Notes: generated by a model from the letters alone, not told the origin. Positions 7,197-16,255 are shown, counted from the first letter of the stretch. The stretch: 35,402 bases of DNA from UBA5109 sp964606735 (GCA_964606735.1 CAZSHI010000024.1:1-35402), one strand, 5' to 3'. Made by a program: numbers and translations.

Positions 7197-7963
7197 GTCT
7201 GACAAAACGCATCATTCCCTGTCTTGATTGTGAAAATGGTCGGGTGGTCAAGGGTGTCAAGTTTGTCGATATCCGTGATGCCGGAGATCCTGTGGAAGTT
7301 TCCAAGCGTTATTGTGAGCAGGGCGCCGATGAAATTACCTTTCTGGATATCACTGCCAGTCATGAAGGCCGGGAAACCACCATTCATACAGTGCAGGACA
7401 TCGCCAGCCAGGTCTTCATCCCGCTGACGGTGGGTGGCGGCATTCGCACGCTGGAGGATATCCGCCAAATGCTTAATGCCGGCGCTGACAAGGTGGCCAT
7501 CAACACCAGCGCCGTGTTAAATCCCGAGTTTGTCAAGCAGGCTGCCGAGCGCTTTGGTTCGCAATGTATCGTGGTTGCAATTGATGCCAAACAGGTTTCT
7601 AGCGGCCAGGAGCCATTGCGCTGGGAAATTTTTACCCATGGTGGGCGTAAGGCAACCGGACTGGATGCGGTTCAGTGGGCAAAAAAGATGGTTGACTATG
7701 GCGCCGGTGAGATTTTGCTTACCAGCATGGACCGGGATGGCACCAAGAATGGATTTGACTTGGCGCTGAACCGGGCTATCAGTGAAGCGGTACCGGTGCC
7801 GGTAATCGCCTCAGGCGGTGTTGGTAATTTGCAGCATCTGGTTGATGGCATTCAGGAAGGCAAGGTGGATGCTGTACTGGCCGCCAGTATTTTCCATTTC
7901 GGGGAGTACAGCATTCCTGAGGCAAAAGCCTACATGCGTGAAAAAGGCATTTGTGTACGTTAA
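7193..7963 (+). CDS. hisF: Imidazole glycerol phosphate synthase, cyclase subunit HisF
   Basis: A 256-residue TIM-barrel cyclase that combines ammonia from HisH with PRFAR to give imidazole glycerol phosphate and AICAR. The two catalytic aspartates are present: D12 in RIIPCLDCENG and D131 in VVAIDAKQ. Phosphate-binding motifs TVGGGIRT and IASGGVGN are intact. It is HisF rather than HisA, as shown by the IIPCLD start and the MDRDGTKNGFD motif. It overlaps hisH by 4 bp and ends 40 nt from the convergent ctpA stop. I see no hairpin terminator in that gap. Confidence 0.97.
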   Translation: MSLTKRIIPCLDCENGRVVKGVKFVDIRDAGDPVEVSKRYCEQGADEITFLDITASHEGRETTIHTVQDIASQVFIPLTVGGGIRTLEDIRQMLNAGADKVAINTSAVLNPEFVKQAAERFGSQCIVVAIDAKQVSSGQEPLRWEIFTHGGRKATGLDAVQWAKKMVDYGAGEILLTSMDRDGTKNGFDLALNRAISEAVPVPVIASGGVGNLQHLVDGIQEGKVDAVLAASIFHFGEYSIPEAKAYMREKGICVR

Positions 7964-8003
7964 TTAAGTACTGTGGTCTGAATAGTGCAGCCAGCCTGCC
8001 AGC

Positions 8004-9332
8004 CTAATAGGACCTAGAGCGTAACAGGGCCAAGCCCTTGAGTATGCTCAAGGCCTGGTTGAGCTGGTAATCGCCAACGATGACCCGTTCGCCACTGATA
8101 TCGATAGATTCTGGACTTAACTCCGGTTCATCGGAATTTTCTAGATGCCCGGCGAGGTCTTCTTCCCGGTAGTTGGCCGGATTATCCGGCACGTCCGTCA
8201 CTCTTCCCTGTCTTACGATGATGTTAGGTGTAATGCCGCGAGCCTGGATGGAGCGTCCATTGGGCGTATAGTACAGCGCCGTGGTCAATTTAATCGCGCG
8301 CTCATTGGTCAGGGGCAGTACTGTTTGTACCGAACCCTTACCAAAACTCTGGGTGCCCATGATCACGGCCCGGTTATGATCCTGCAGAGCGCCAGCCACC
8401 ACTTCAGAGGCAGAGGCAGAGCCGCCGTTCAGGAGTACTATCAGTGGTACCCCACGGCTGGGGTCATCGGGGGTGGCCTCATAACGGGTAAAAGCACTTT
8501 CTTCACGGCCTTCGGTGTAAACAATCAGGCCTTCTGAAATAAAGGCATCTACGACATCGACAGCAGCCTGCAGTACTCCACCAGGGTTATTGCGTAGATC
8601 CAGAATGATGCCTTCCAGTTCAGTGTCATTGCGCTGAAAGTTTTCCAGCGCACTCACTACCTCTGCTCCGGTGCCGGTAACGAATTGTGAAATCCGCAGG
8701 TAGGCGAAACCCGGTTCCAGATAACGTGAACGTACACTGCGGGCACGAATAATGTCGCGTGTGACAGTAATATCGATGGCCTCATCCAGGCCTTCCCGAA
8801 GAATAGTCAGCACCACCTCTGTCCCGGGAGCACCCCGCATCAATGCCATGGAATCTTCGATGGTGGTTTCAGTAGTAGGTGTATTATCAATCTTGATGAC
8901 CACATCGCCTGCGCGGATTCCGGCGATATCGGCGGGAGAACCGTCAACCGGGCTAATAATGGTGATAAAGCCGTTATTGACCCCGACTTCGACACCCAGG
9001 CCGCCAAACTCGCCGGTGGTATTTTCCTGCAGATCTTCGAAATCATCATTGGCCAGATAGCTGGAATGCGGGTCGATGCCGGCCAGCATGCCCTTGACGG
9101 CATTTTCAAGCAGGGTTTTATCATCAATCGGTTCTACATAGGCGCTGCGTATCCGGTTCAATACTTCGGCAAAGATGCGAACTTCATTGAGGGGCAAGGG
9201 CAGTGCCTGGGCGTTATCAGCATCCTCGCCTGCAGCAGACTGGGCGAAGCTAGCGATCGGAGATAGACCGAACAGCAGAGCCAGTAGCAATGCCTGCGGG
9301 TATTTTAAGTTTGCAGAAAATACATGTTTCAT
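8004..9332 (-). CDS. ctpA: Carboxyl-terminal processing protease (S41, CtpA type)
   Basis: A 442-residue periplasmic protease of family S41. I place the start at the ATG 9330-9332, because the protein then opens with a clear signal peptide (KHVFSANLKYPQ, a hydrophobic LLLALLFGLSP stretch, then ASFA before the cut). The longer frame to 9479 would run into envC. A PDZ domain spans about residues 108-190 (FGGLGVEVG to TVTRD). The Ser/Lys dyad is visible as S307 in GGSASASE and K332 in SFGKGSVQ, spaced by 25 residues as in E. coli Prc, with D318 between. It ends the gpmI-envC-ctpA operon, 10 nt after envC. CtpA-type proteases trim or degrade cell-wall enzymes, which fits EnvC as neighbour. Confidence 0.93.
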   Translation of the reverse strand: MKHVFSANLKYPQALLLALLFGLSPIASFAQSAAGEDADNAQALPLPLNEVRIFAEVLNRIRSAYVEPIDDKTLLENAVKGMLAGIDPHSSYLANDDFEDLQENTTGEFGGLGVEVGVNNGFITIISPVDGSPADIAGIRAGDVVIKIDNTPTTETTIEDSMALMRGAPGTEVVLTILREGLDEAIDITVTRDIIRARSVRSRYLEPGFAYLRISQFVTGTGAEVVSALENFQRNDTELEGIILDLRNNPGGVLQAAVDVVDAFISEGLIVYTEGREESAFTRYEATPDDPSRGVPLIVLLNGGSASASEVVAGALQDHNRAVIMGTQSFGKGSVQTVLPLTNERAIKLTTALYYTPNGRSIQARGITPNIIVRQGRVTDVPDNPANYREEDLAGHLENSDEPELSPESIDISGERVIVGDYQLNQALSILKGLALLRSRSY

Positions 9333-9342
9333 AAGTGTGAAC

Positions 9343-10497
9343 CTATCGTGCTCTGAGCCAGGATAATGGATCCTGGGCATCACCGTTATAACGGATTTCG
9401 AAATAGACACCTTCCTCACCTCGACCACCCGTGTTGCCGACAGCAGCAATTGTTTCCCCTGCCAGCACCCAATCTCCAACAGCCTTGTAGAGCGACTGGT
9501 TGTGTGCGTAGAGGCTCATATAACCACCACCATGGTCAATTATCAAGAGCAGCCCAGAGCTGGAAAACCAGTCTGCATAAATGACCCTGCCGCGGTGTAT
9601 GGCCCTTACATCAGCGCCAGAGTCGCCGGCTATCGTGATGCCTTCCCAGCTAAGGTCACTGTTTTCATAAGAACTGCCAAAGCGGTTGAGAATAGCGCCT
9701 TGCAGCGGCCAGGGCAGTACACCCCTCAGGGCTGAAAACTCTTCTGCCTGCCCTCCTAGGGGCAGGTCCAGAATGGCGCGTGAAAGCTCTTCAATCAGAA
9801 TCTGCATCTCTTCATACTGTATCTCCAGTCGATTCAACTCACTATTGCTGCTGGCCAGTTGCGCATCCAGTTCGCGCATCAGGCCCAGCCGGTCATTTTG
9901 CTGATCCTGCAGCTGTGCCTGCTGGCCTTGCAGGGTAGATTGCTGCTCTAGAAGCTTTTCCCTGGTTTCTGCAAGATCGGCGCTATTTCTTGCAATTTCG
10001 TTCAATATGTCATCAAATTCGGCAATTTTATCATTTCTTGCCTGGCTGAAATATTGGTAATAACGCAGCATGCGGGCGCTCTGACTGATGTTTTGCTGGT
10101 TCAGCAATAATTTCATGTATTCTTCCTGGCCATTAAGATAGGCAGCTCGAAGGTAGTCACCAATCAAAGCCTGTTGGTTCAGTCGGCGCGTACTCAGAGT
10201 AGCCGCCTCTCTCTCCAGTTCGTCAAGCCTGCTCTGGGCCTGACTGACCTGGGCCTGAACGTCCTCGATATTGGCAAGCAGGCGGTTGATTTCACGTTCC
10301 TGGCGTTCAATTTCCGACTCCAGTGTACTGCGTGCCCGCCGGGTTTCATCGATTTGTGACTGAACCGTGGTAATAGTCCTGCCCAAGGCTTCGAGATCAG
10401 CCTGACTGGGATTCTCTTGTGCTGTCAGGCTTGAGATGAAAAGTAAGTAAGTACTTACATAAAATAAAAGTCCTGCGCTGACCCGTGCTAGTCTCAT
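9343..10497 (-). CDS. envC: Murein hydrolase activator EnvC-like (degenerate M23 domain)
   Basis: A 384-residue exported protein with an N-terminal hydrophobic signal (FYVSTYLLFISSLTA), a long coiled coil (about residues 30-240, rich in Gln, Glu, Arg) and a C-terminal LytM/M23 domain (about 255-384). The peptidase zinc site looks degenerate: the usual HxGxD appears as TIAGDSGADV without the His, and the final HxH-type motif reads YFEIRY. Only SLYAH is kept. This pattern is the hallmark of EnvC, which does not cut peptidoglycan but activates amidases AmiA/AmiB at the division site. Its start codon overlaps the gpmI stop by 4 bp (10494-10497). Confidence 0.9.
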   Translation of the reverse strand: MRLARVSAGLLFYVSTYLLFISSLTAQENPSQADLEALGRTITTVQSQIDETRRARSTLESEIERQEREINRLLANIEDVQAQVSQAQSRLDELEREAATLSTRRLNQQALIGDYLRAAYLNGQEEYMKLLLNQQNISQSARMLRYYQYFSQARNDKIAEFDDILNEIARNSADLAETREKLLEQQSTLQGQQAQLQDQQNDRLGLMRELDAQLASSNSELNRLEIQYEEMQILIEELSRAILDLPLGGQAEEFSALRGVLPWPLQGAILNRFGSSYENSDLSWEGITIAGDSGADVRAIHRGRVIYADWFSSSGLLLIIDHGGGYMSLYAHNQSLYKAVGDWVLAGETIAAVGNTGGRGEEGVYFEIRYNGDAQDPLSWLRAR

Positions 10498-12041
10498 AAA
10501 TAATTGATAAGAGACTGTCCGCTCATTTCGGAGGGGATGTCCAGATGCATCAGCTCAAGCAGGCTGGGTGAGATATCGCACAAAGAGCCGTTTTCTTTCA
10601 GGGAAAGCAGCTGTTTTCCGACATAAACCAGCGGCACAGGTCCATCAGTGTGGGAGGTCAATGCCTGTCCGGTCTTGTCGTCCTTCATCTGTTCGACATT
10701 GCCATGGTCTGCCGTGATCAGACAATTGCCGTCGACCTCGAGAATGGCCTCAGTAATCATGCCCAGGCACTCATCCAGGACTTCTACTGCCTGGATGGCG
10801 GCAGACAGGTCGCCAGTGTGTCCCACCATATCGCCATTTGCAAAATTGCAGATAATAGCGTCATATTCACGATTTTTAATCGCCTTTACCAGCTTTTCGC
10901 AAACTTCATAGGCGCTCATTTCCGGCTTTAAATCATAGGTTGCCACATTCGGTGAAGGGATGAGGATACGGTTTTCACCACTAAACTCCTGCTCCTGGCC
11001 GCCACTGAAAAAGAAGGTTACGTGAGCATATTTTTCTGTTTCGGCGATACGGAGTTGTGTCAGGCCTTGTTTTGACAGGTACTCACCCAGACTGTTGCTC
11101 AGCGGCATAGGAGGGAAAGCACAGTCGGCTTTAATGTCATCGGCAAATTCGGTCAGCATGACAAAGGTGCTGAGAGACAGAAACCGGGGACGGTCGAAAC
11201 CCTCGAAATCGGCTTCTGTGATGGCACGGGTAAGTTCCCTGGCGCGGTCAGCACGAAAGTTCATGAATACCAGTGCGTCCCCATCCTGCATCCGTACAGG
11301 CTCCCCCTCAGCAGTAACAATACAGGTCGGCCTGACAAATTCATCATCTTCCCCCCGTTCATAGGCATCTTTTAAAGCACTCAGGGCATCCCGATACTGT
11401 TCATCCGAACGCCCTTCAACGATGGCTAGATAGGCTTTTTCTACACGATCCCAACGCTTATCCCTGTCCATCCCGAAATAGCGACCGCTAACACTGGCGA
11501 TTTGACCTTTTCCGCTGTCAGCCAGTTTTTTACTGAAGTATTGCAGGGAGTTTTCTGCGCTTCGCGGTGGGGTATCTCTGCCGTCAAGCAGAGCATGCAG
11601 ATAGATATGCTGGCATCCCTGCTGCTCAGCCATATCGATCATGGCGGCAATTTGGTCTTCATGACTGTGAATACCACCAGGAGAAAGCAGGCCGATAATA
11701 TGCAGGGCGCCATCAAGCGCATTGGTTTTTTCACAGGCGCCCAGTAAAGCCGGGTTGGTGAAGAAGTCACCATCTTCAATAGCCTTGTTAATGCGTGTCA
11801 GGTTTTGATAAACGATACGCCCGGCGCCGAGGTTCATATGACCGACCTCTGAGTTTCCCATTTGCCCCTCGGGTAGGCCGACTTTCAGGCCTGAGGTATG
11901 AATCAGGGTGTGGGGGTAAGCCTCTAGCAGGCTGTCCCAGACAGGGGTGTTTGCCATACTGATGGCATTTGCGTCGGCACTATCACGGTGCCCCCAGCCA
12001 TCAAGTATTAATAGCAGGTTAGGTGTTCTTTGCTGATTCAT
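10494..12041 (-). CDS. gpmI: 2,3-bisphosphoglycerate-independent phosphoglycerate mutase
   Basis: A 515-residue metalloenzyme of the alkaline phosphatase superfamily that interconverts 3- and 2-phosphoglycerate in glycolysis. Metal ligand D14 lies in LILDGWGHRD; the phosphorylated serine is S64 in GQMGNSEVGHMN. Other expected motifs are LLSPGGIHSHEDQI, LDGRDTPPRSA, FMNFRADRARELTRA, NFANGDMVGHTG and ITADHGNVEQM. Length is the family standard. It is first in the gpmI-envC-ctpA operon and diverges from the rhodanese gene across a 154-nt gap. The same three-gene order occurs in pseudomonads. Confidence 0.97.
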   Translation of the reverse strand: MNQQRTPNLLLILDGWGHRDSADANAISMANTPVWDSLLEAYPHTLIHTSGLKVGLPEGQMGNSEVGHMNLGAGRIVYQNLTRINKAIEDGDFFTNPALLGACEKTNALDGALHIIGLLSPGGIHSHEDQIAAMIDMAEQQGCQHIYLHALLDGRDTPPRSAENSLQYFSKKLADSGKGQIASVSGRYFGMDRDKRWDRVEKAYLAIVEGRSDEQYRDALSALKDAYERGEDDEFVRPTCIVTAEGEPVRMQDGDALVFMNFRADRARELTRAITEADFEGFDRPRFLSLSTFVMLTEFADDIKADCAFPPMPLSNSLGEYLSKQGLTQLRIAETEKYAHVTFFFSGGQEQEFSGENRILIPSPNVATYDLKPEMSAYEVCEKLVKAIKNREYDAIICNFANGDMVGHTGDLSAAIQAVEVLDECLGMITEAILEVDGNCLITADHGNVEQMKDDKTGQALTSHTDGPVPLVYVGKQLLSLKENGSLCDISPSLLELMHLDIPSEMSGQSLINYL

Positions 12042-12134
12042 AAAAGTGTTTGGCGAGATTGAAGGATGCTGAAATTATAGGCTTTCAGGAGCACGAGTTA
12101 AACCGGTATAGGCCTTATATTAAAGGGCTTTGGT

Positions 12135-12163
12135 TTTACTCCGCTCGCGTAGTTCATTATACT
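12135..12163 (+). promoter_or_regulatory. Sigma-70 promoter for rhodanese-secB
   Basis: TTTACT (12135-12140) and TATACT (12158-12163) are separated by 17 bp and lie 33 nt upstream of the rhodanese start. Each hexamer has close to the consensus, and the spacing is ideal. Confidence 0.6.
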
Positions 12164-12195
12164 GCGTGCCTCTTTAAAAGCAGTCTGAGTGTGGT

Positions 12196-12606
12196 ATGGC
12201 GCGGTTTCTGGAATTTCTGATTAATCATTGGATGCTCACCGGTATATGGCTGATATTGTTTGTTGCCTTGCTGGCTTATCTGAAAAAGAAAAGTGGCATG
12301 GCGATCGGTATTCATGAGCTCACTCGCCTTATCAACCATGAAGAAGGCATGGTGCTGGATATCAGAGACAAGAAGGCGTTTGAAAAAGGTCATATCGTGG
12401 ATGCAGTCAATATTCCGCTGGCCAAACTGGAAGAACGACTTACAGAGCTGGACAAGCATAAAGAGAAACCTTTTGTTATTGTCTGTCAGATGGGCCACCA
12501 GGCCGCTGACGCAGTCAGAAAACTGGAAGCAAAAGGCTACACAAAGGTATACAGGTTATCAGGCGGGATATCGGAATGGCAGGCTCAGGGCCTGCCTCTG
12601 GTCTAG
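12196..12606 (+). CDS. yibN: Membrane-anchored rhodanese-like sulfurtransferase (YibN type)
   Basis: A 136-residue protein with one N-terminal membrane segment (WMLTGIWLILFVALLAYL, about residues 12-29) followed by a basic KKK stop-transfer stretch and a single rhodanese domain (about 40-136). The active-site loop VCQMGHQAADA carries the catalytic Cys, and MVLDIRDKKAFEKGHI is the normal rhodanese entry motif. The domain should face the cytosol by the positive-inside rule. E. coli YibN has the same architecture and lies in yibN-grxC-secB. Here secB follows directly after 51 nt, and no glutaredoxin gene intervenes. Confidence 0.9.
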   Translation: MARFLEFLINHWMLTGIWLILFVALLAYLKKKSGMAIGIHELTRLINHEEGMVLDIRDKKAFEKGHIVDAVNIPLAKLEERLTELDKHKEKPFVIVCQMGHQAADAVRKLEAKGYTKVYRLSGGISEWQAQGLPLV

Positions 12607-12657
12607 TCGATAATCAAAATTTAATAGCAATCAGAACCAGAAACAGGAAGAGATAAC

Positions 12658-13152
12658 ATGGCAGATACTGAAAATCAGACTGGCGAACAGGCGGTACCAC
12701 AAGCAGATGCATCGGCAATTACTTTCAGGTTACAGAGAATCTATATAAAGGATGTTTCTTTTGAAGCCCCGAGTTCCCCGGCGGTATTTCAGATTCCTTA
12801 TCAACCCAAAGTCAATTTCAATATGACAACAAAAGCCGAAAATTTTCAGGACAACCTGTACGAAGCTGTGCTAACGGTTACGACTGAAGTCAATGACCAG
12901 GAAGACAAGCCGATGTATGTCATCGAAGTCCAACAAGCTGGCGTGTTTGAAATTAAAGGCCTGGATGGTGAGAATTTACAGCAGGCCCTGCATATGACCT
13001 GTCCGAGTGTGCTGTTCCCCTATGCTCGGGAAACCGTAGATAATCTGGCCAACAAAGGCACCTTTCCTGCATTGCACTTGCCGCCGGCAAATTTTGAGGC
13101 GATTTACGAGCAGGCCAGAAAGAGCCGGGATGCTCAAGAGCAACAAAGCTAA
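12658..13152 (+). CDS. secB: Protein-export chaperone SecB
   Basis: A 164-residue cytosolic tetrameric chaperone that keeps preproteins unfolded and delivers them to SecA. Family motifs are visible: FRLQRIYIKDVSFEAP, the QIPYQPKVNFNM stretch, VIEVQQAGVFEI, and the C-terminal CPSVLFPYARETVDNLANKGTFPALHLPP core. The acidic, Gln-rich tails are normal. An AGGAAG element precedes the ATG at 12658. It converges on trmL, whose stop codon is 28 nt away; no terminator hairpin is obvious there. Confidence 0.97.
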   Translation: MADTENQTGEQAVPQADASAITFRLQRIYIKDVSFEAPSSPAVFQIPYQPKVNFNMTTKAENFQDNLYEAVLTVTTEVNDQEDKPMYVIEVQQAGVFEIKGLDGENLQQALHMTCPSVLFPYARETVDNLANKGTFPALHLPPANFEAIYEQARKSRDAQEQQS

Positions 13153-13180
13153 AAGCAGAGCGATAGGCAGGCAGGGTTCT

Positions 13181-13636
13181 TCACTGGAATCCGGTCTGCC
13201 GCCAGGCCTCATACACCACAATACTGACGGCATTTGATAAATTTAGGCTGCGACTGTTTTTTTGCATGGGAATGGTCAGCAGGTCTGAGACTGCATTGCT
13301 GTTCCTGATGTCTTCCGGCAAGCCCCGTGTTTCAGGTCCAAACAAAAGACAGTCGCCTTTCTGGTATTGCACCTCCGTGTAAACCCTGGCCCCTTTGGTG
13401 CTGAAGGCAAAGAGTCTTGCTGGTGTAAATTGCTGTAAAAAATGTTGCCAGGACGCGTAAGTTTCGAGGCGGCTGTACTGGTGGTAATCAAGGCCGGCGC
13501 GCCGTAGACTTTTTTCATCCAGCGTAAATCCAAGTGGTTCAATCAGGTGCAAGCGACAGCCAGTGTTACTGGCCAGCCTGATGATGTTGCCAGTGTTGGG
13601 CGGAATTTCAGGTTCAAAAAGAACGATTTCGAACAT
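13181..13636 (-). CDS. trmL: tRNA (cytidine(34)-2'-O)-methyltransferase TrmL
   Basis: A 151-residue SPOUT methyltransferase that 2'-O-methylates the wobble base of tRNA-Leu isoacceptors. Trefoil-knot motifs are present: EPEIPPNTGNIIRLA at the N-terminus, LLFGPETRGLP in the middle, and IPMQKNSRSLNLSNAVSIV at the C-terminus, which form the SAM-binding knot. The length matches the minimal TrmL form. It lies 26 nt downstream of ntrC on the same strand and could be co-transcribed with ntrBC; it is close to secB in pseudomonads too. Confidence 0.94.
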   Translation of the reverse strand: MFEIVLFEPEIPPNTGNIIRLASNTGCRLHLIEPLGFTLDEKSLRRAGLDYHQYSRLETYASWQHFLQQFTPARLFAFSTKGARVYTEVQYQKGDCLLFGPETRGLPEDIRNSNAVSDLLTIPMQKNSRSLNLSNAVSIVVYEAWRQTGFQ

Positions 13637-13662
13637 GCTGTCTGGCCGAAAAATATGCGTGT

Positions 13663-15087
13663 TTAATTATCCACATCCTGTGCGGATGCATTCAGGCCCA
13701 GTTCCTTTAATTTTCGGGTCAGGGTATTCCTGCCCCAACCTAGCAGTTCGGCAGCATCCCGTTTGCGTCCACCGCTGTGCTTGAGAGCTACTTCAATCAT
13801 GCACTTTTCAAAAATAGGGCTGGCCTGCTGCAGTATGCCGGTATGGCCGAGGCTGAGTTCCTGGTCTGCCCAGTTCTTCAGTGTTTGAGCCCAGTCTCCT
13901 GATACTCCACCGGGGTTGCCCGGTTTAAGAAATTCTTCCGGCAGGTCATTGATGAACACTTCCGAGCCGGGGGCCATCACTGTAATCCAGCTGCAGAAGT
14001 TTTCCAGCTGTCGCACATTACCTGGCCAGTTTAGGCCAGTGAGATACTTCAAAGTATCCGGACGTATTACTTTACTTTCCACTCCCATCTGGCGAGCGGC
14101 TTTGTGTAGAAAGTGATCCATTAGGGCCGGTATATCTTCACGACGTTCGGATAAACGAGGCAGATGAATCGGAATGACATTCAAACGATGATAAAGGTCT
14201 TCACGAAACAAATGTTCCTTGACACGCTCCTCAAGATTTTGATGGGTTGCTGCAATGATACGAACATCTGCCTTGATAGGACTCAGACCGCCTACCCTGA
14301 AAAATTCACCATCAGAAAGAACACGCAGTAGACGGGTCTGGGTTTCCATTGGCATGTCTCCAATTTCATCCAGAAACAAGGTGCCGCCATCTGCCTGTTC
14401 GAAGCGGCCAATACGCTGCTGGGTTGCGCCGGTAAATGCTCCTTTTTCGTGACCAAAGAGTTCTGATTCAATCAGGTCCTTGGGAATGGCCGCGACATTC
14501 AGTGGGATGTAGGGCTTCCCTGCTCGTGGACTATGGCGATGCAGGGCCTGAGCTACCAGCTCTTTACCGGTACCGGATTCTCCCTTGATCAATACCGTAA
14601 TGTTTGAATGGGCCAGGCGGCCAATGGAGCGGAAGACTTCTTGCATGGCAGGCGCTTCACCGATAATTTCCCTGGTGCTGACTTCCCGAGTGCTTGGAGC
14701 ACTTCCTTTATGTTCCCGAGCATGTTTGACGGCTCGTTCTGTAACCGAAACAGCGTCATTGACATCGAAAGGTTTTGGCAGATATTCAAATGCGCCACCC
14801 TCATAAGACTGCACGGCGCTTTTTAAATCAGAATGAGCAGTCATGATAATGACGGGAATCTGTGGATAGGCTTCACTGACCTGAGTTAAGACTTCCAGTC
14901 CATCAATGCCGGGCATACGAATATCGCTGATGATGACATCAGGCTGTTGTTGTGAAAGCTCACTGAGCAGTTTTTCACCTTTCTCGAAACTTTCAAAAGT
15001 AAAACCAGCCTTAGTAAGGGATTTTTCGAGAACCCATCGAATGGAACGGTCATCATCGACAACCCATATCAAACCTTTGTCAGCCAT
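13663..15087 (-). CDS. ntrC: Nitrogen regulation response regulator NtrC (GlnG)
   Basis: A 474-residue sigma-54 activator. The receiver domain (1-120) has the acidic pocket DDD at 11-13, phospho-acceptor D55 in IISDIRMPG, T83 and K105. The AAA+ domain (about 140-375) has Walker A GESGTGKE (K175), the sigma-54 contact loop GAFTGA (about 215-220) and DEIGDMP. The C-terminal Fis-type helix-turn-helix reads RKRDAAELLGWGRNTLTRKLKELGL-like, ending the protein. All residues needed for phosphorylation, ATP hydrolysis and polymerase contact are present. It overlaps ntrB at TAATG, so both are made together. Autoregulation through the site at 16341-16359 is likely. Confidence 0.97.
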   Translation of the reverse strand: MADKGLIWVVDDDRSIRWVLEKSLTKAGFTFESFEKGEKLLSELSQQQPDVIISDIRMPGIDGLEVLTQVSEAYPQIPVIIMTAHSDLKSAVQSYEGGAFEYLPKPFDVNDAVSVTERAVKHAREHKGSAPSTREVSTREIIGEAPAMQEVFRSIGRLAHSNITVLIKGESGTGKELVAQALHRHSPRAGKPYIPLNVAAIPKDLIESELFGHEKGAFTGATQQRIGRFEQADGGTLFLDEIGDMPMETQTRLLRVLSDGEFFRVGGLSPIKADVRIIAATHQNLEERVKEHLFREDLYHRLNVIPIHLPRLSERREDIPALMDHFLHKAARQMGVESKVIRPDTLKYLTGLNWPGNVRQLENFCSWITVMAPGSEVFINDLPEEFLKPGNPGGVSGDWAQTLKNWADQELSLGHTGILQQASPIFEKCMIEVALKHSGGRKRDAAELLGWGRNTLTRKLKELGLNASAQDVDN

Positions 15088-16163
15088 TAGTCGTTACCTT
15101 CATCTGGAAGTGGAATGGAAAGCATGAAGCGTGTCTGGCCTTTCTGGCTTTCACACTCAATCAAGCCTTCATGTTGCTTGAGGATACTTTGCGCAATAGA
15201 CAGGCCAAGGCCAGTGCCTTCAGCCCTGCCGCTAATCAAGGGATAAAATATCGTTTCAATAATATCGTCCGGGATGCCAGGACCGTTGTCTATAACCTCG
15301 ATGCGGGCAAGCAATTTATGAGGCTGCAGTCCAATAGTGGCATGGGTTAATACACGGGTTTTTAGTATGATTTGCGGGGCCTCAGTTTCAGCATCACGCA
15401 GGGCTTCTACCGCATTACGGACAATGTTCAGAACAGCCTGGATTAACTGTTCAACATCACAGGTTATTTCCGGAATACTGGGGTCATAGTCCCGGATGAA
15501 TTCTATGCTGCCCTTGGTCTCAGCCTCCAGCAATGAACGAACCCGCTCAAGGACTTCGTGGATATTATGTTTGGCCAGCAGGGGCTTCTTGTAGGAGCCG
15601 GTAAGTCGGTCGACCAGGTTGACGAGGCGGTCTGCTTCACTGATGATGACATTGGTGTAATCCTGTAATTCTTCATCGGGTAATTCCTGCGCCAGCAGCT
15701 GGGCTGCACCGCGAATACCACCGAGAGGGTTCTTGATTTCATGCCCCAAATTTCGCACCAGTTCCTGAGTGGTTTCATGGTTTGAAATCAGCGTCTCCCC
15801 CCGGCTAATGTGATAGGAGCGGTCAAGTTCCTGTATCTCGACCAGTAAAAAGTTCTGGTTCATTTCACTGAAGAGTGACACAGAGTAGTCCACCAGCAGC
15901 CGGGTTCCGTTTGCCAGGGCCAGATGGACTTTTCTGGCGATATAGGTGTGGCCTTCTTTCTGAACATTTCGCAGTGCCCGGAGAGTGTGCTCAGGACGGT
16001 AAAGCAAGTCGCCGATATAGGCCTTGCGAGAACGCCGGTCGCTGGTCTTAAACAAGGCCTCAGCTGCGGGATTCAGGTGAAAAAGGCAAAGCGAATCATC
16101 CAGCACCAGCACTGCGGCTGTCAGGTGATCAAGTAGTCGGGTATTAAGGCTGTCCTTATTCAC
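15087..16163 (-). CDS. ntrB: Nitrogen regulation sensor kinase NtrB (GlnL)
   Basis: A 358-residue cytosolic histidine kinase/phosphatase that sets NtrC phosphorylation in response to PII. A PAS domain spans about residues 10-115. The phosphorylated His is H141 in LGHEIKNPLGG. The ATPase domain carries an N box (LNIVRNAVEAL), G1 (DNGPGIP) and G2 (GRAEGTGLGLSI). There is no membrane segment, as expected. The start is a GTG at 16161-16163. The 303-nt upstream region holds a sigma-54-like promoter and an NtrC palindrome. In enteric bacteria glnA would come first in this operon; here it is absent. Confidence 0.96.
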   Translation of the reverse strand: MNKDSLNTRLLDHLTAAVLVLDDSLCLFHLNPAAEALFKTSDRRSRKAYIGDLLYRPEHTLRALRNVQKEGHTYIARKVHLALANGTRLLVDYSVSLFSEMNQNFLLVEIQELDRSYHISRGETLISNHETTQELVRNLGHEIKNPLGGIRGAAQLLAQELPDEELQDYTNVIISEADRLVNLVDRLTGSYKKPLLAKHNIHEVLERVRSLLEAETKGSIEFIRDYDPSIPEITCDVEQLIQAVLNIVRNAVEALRDAETEAPQIILKTRVLTHATIGLQPHKLLARIEVIDNGPGIPDDIIETIFYPLISGRAEGTGLGLSIAQSILKQHEGLIECESQKGQTRFMLSIPLPDEGND

Positions 16164-16239
16164 GGGTAATGTCGTTAATTTAGGTTTATGTCGATCTTAA
16201 TCTGCTTAAACAATTACGGGATACGAGCATGAGCTTGTA

Positions 16240-16255
16240 TGCAATAACTGAACCA
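16240..16255 (-). promoter_or_regulatory. Candidate sigma-54 promoter for ntrBC
   Basis: Read on the minus strand the sequence is TGGTTCAGTTATTGCA. It matches the sigma-54 consensus TGGCAC-N5-TTGCA at nine of eleven fixed positions and has the invariant GG and GC exactly 10 bp apart. The start of transcription would fall near 16229, giving a leader of about 66 nt to the ntrB GTG. Confidence 0.6.

Noticed and set aside
9333..9479. Longer CtpA start at 9479
   Set aside because: It runs into envC and would bury the signal peptide in the interior of the protein.
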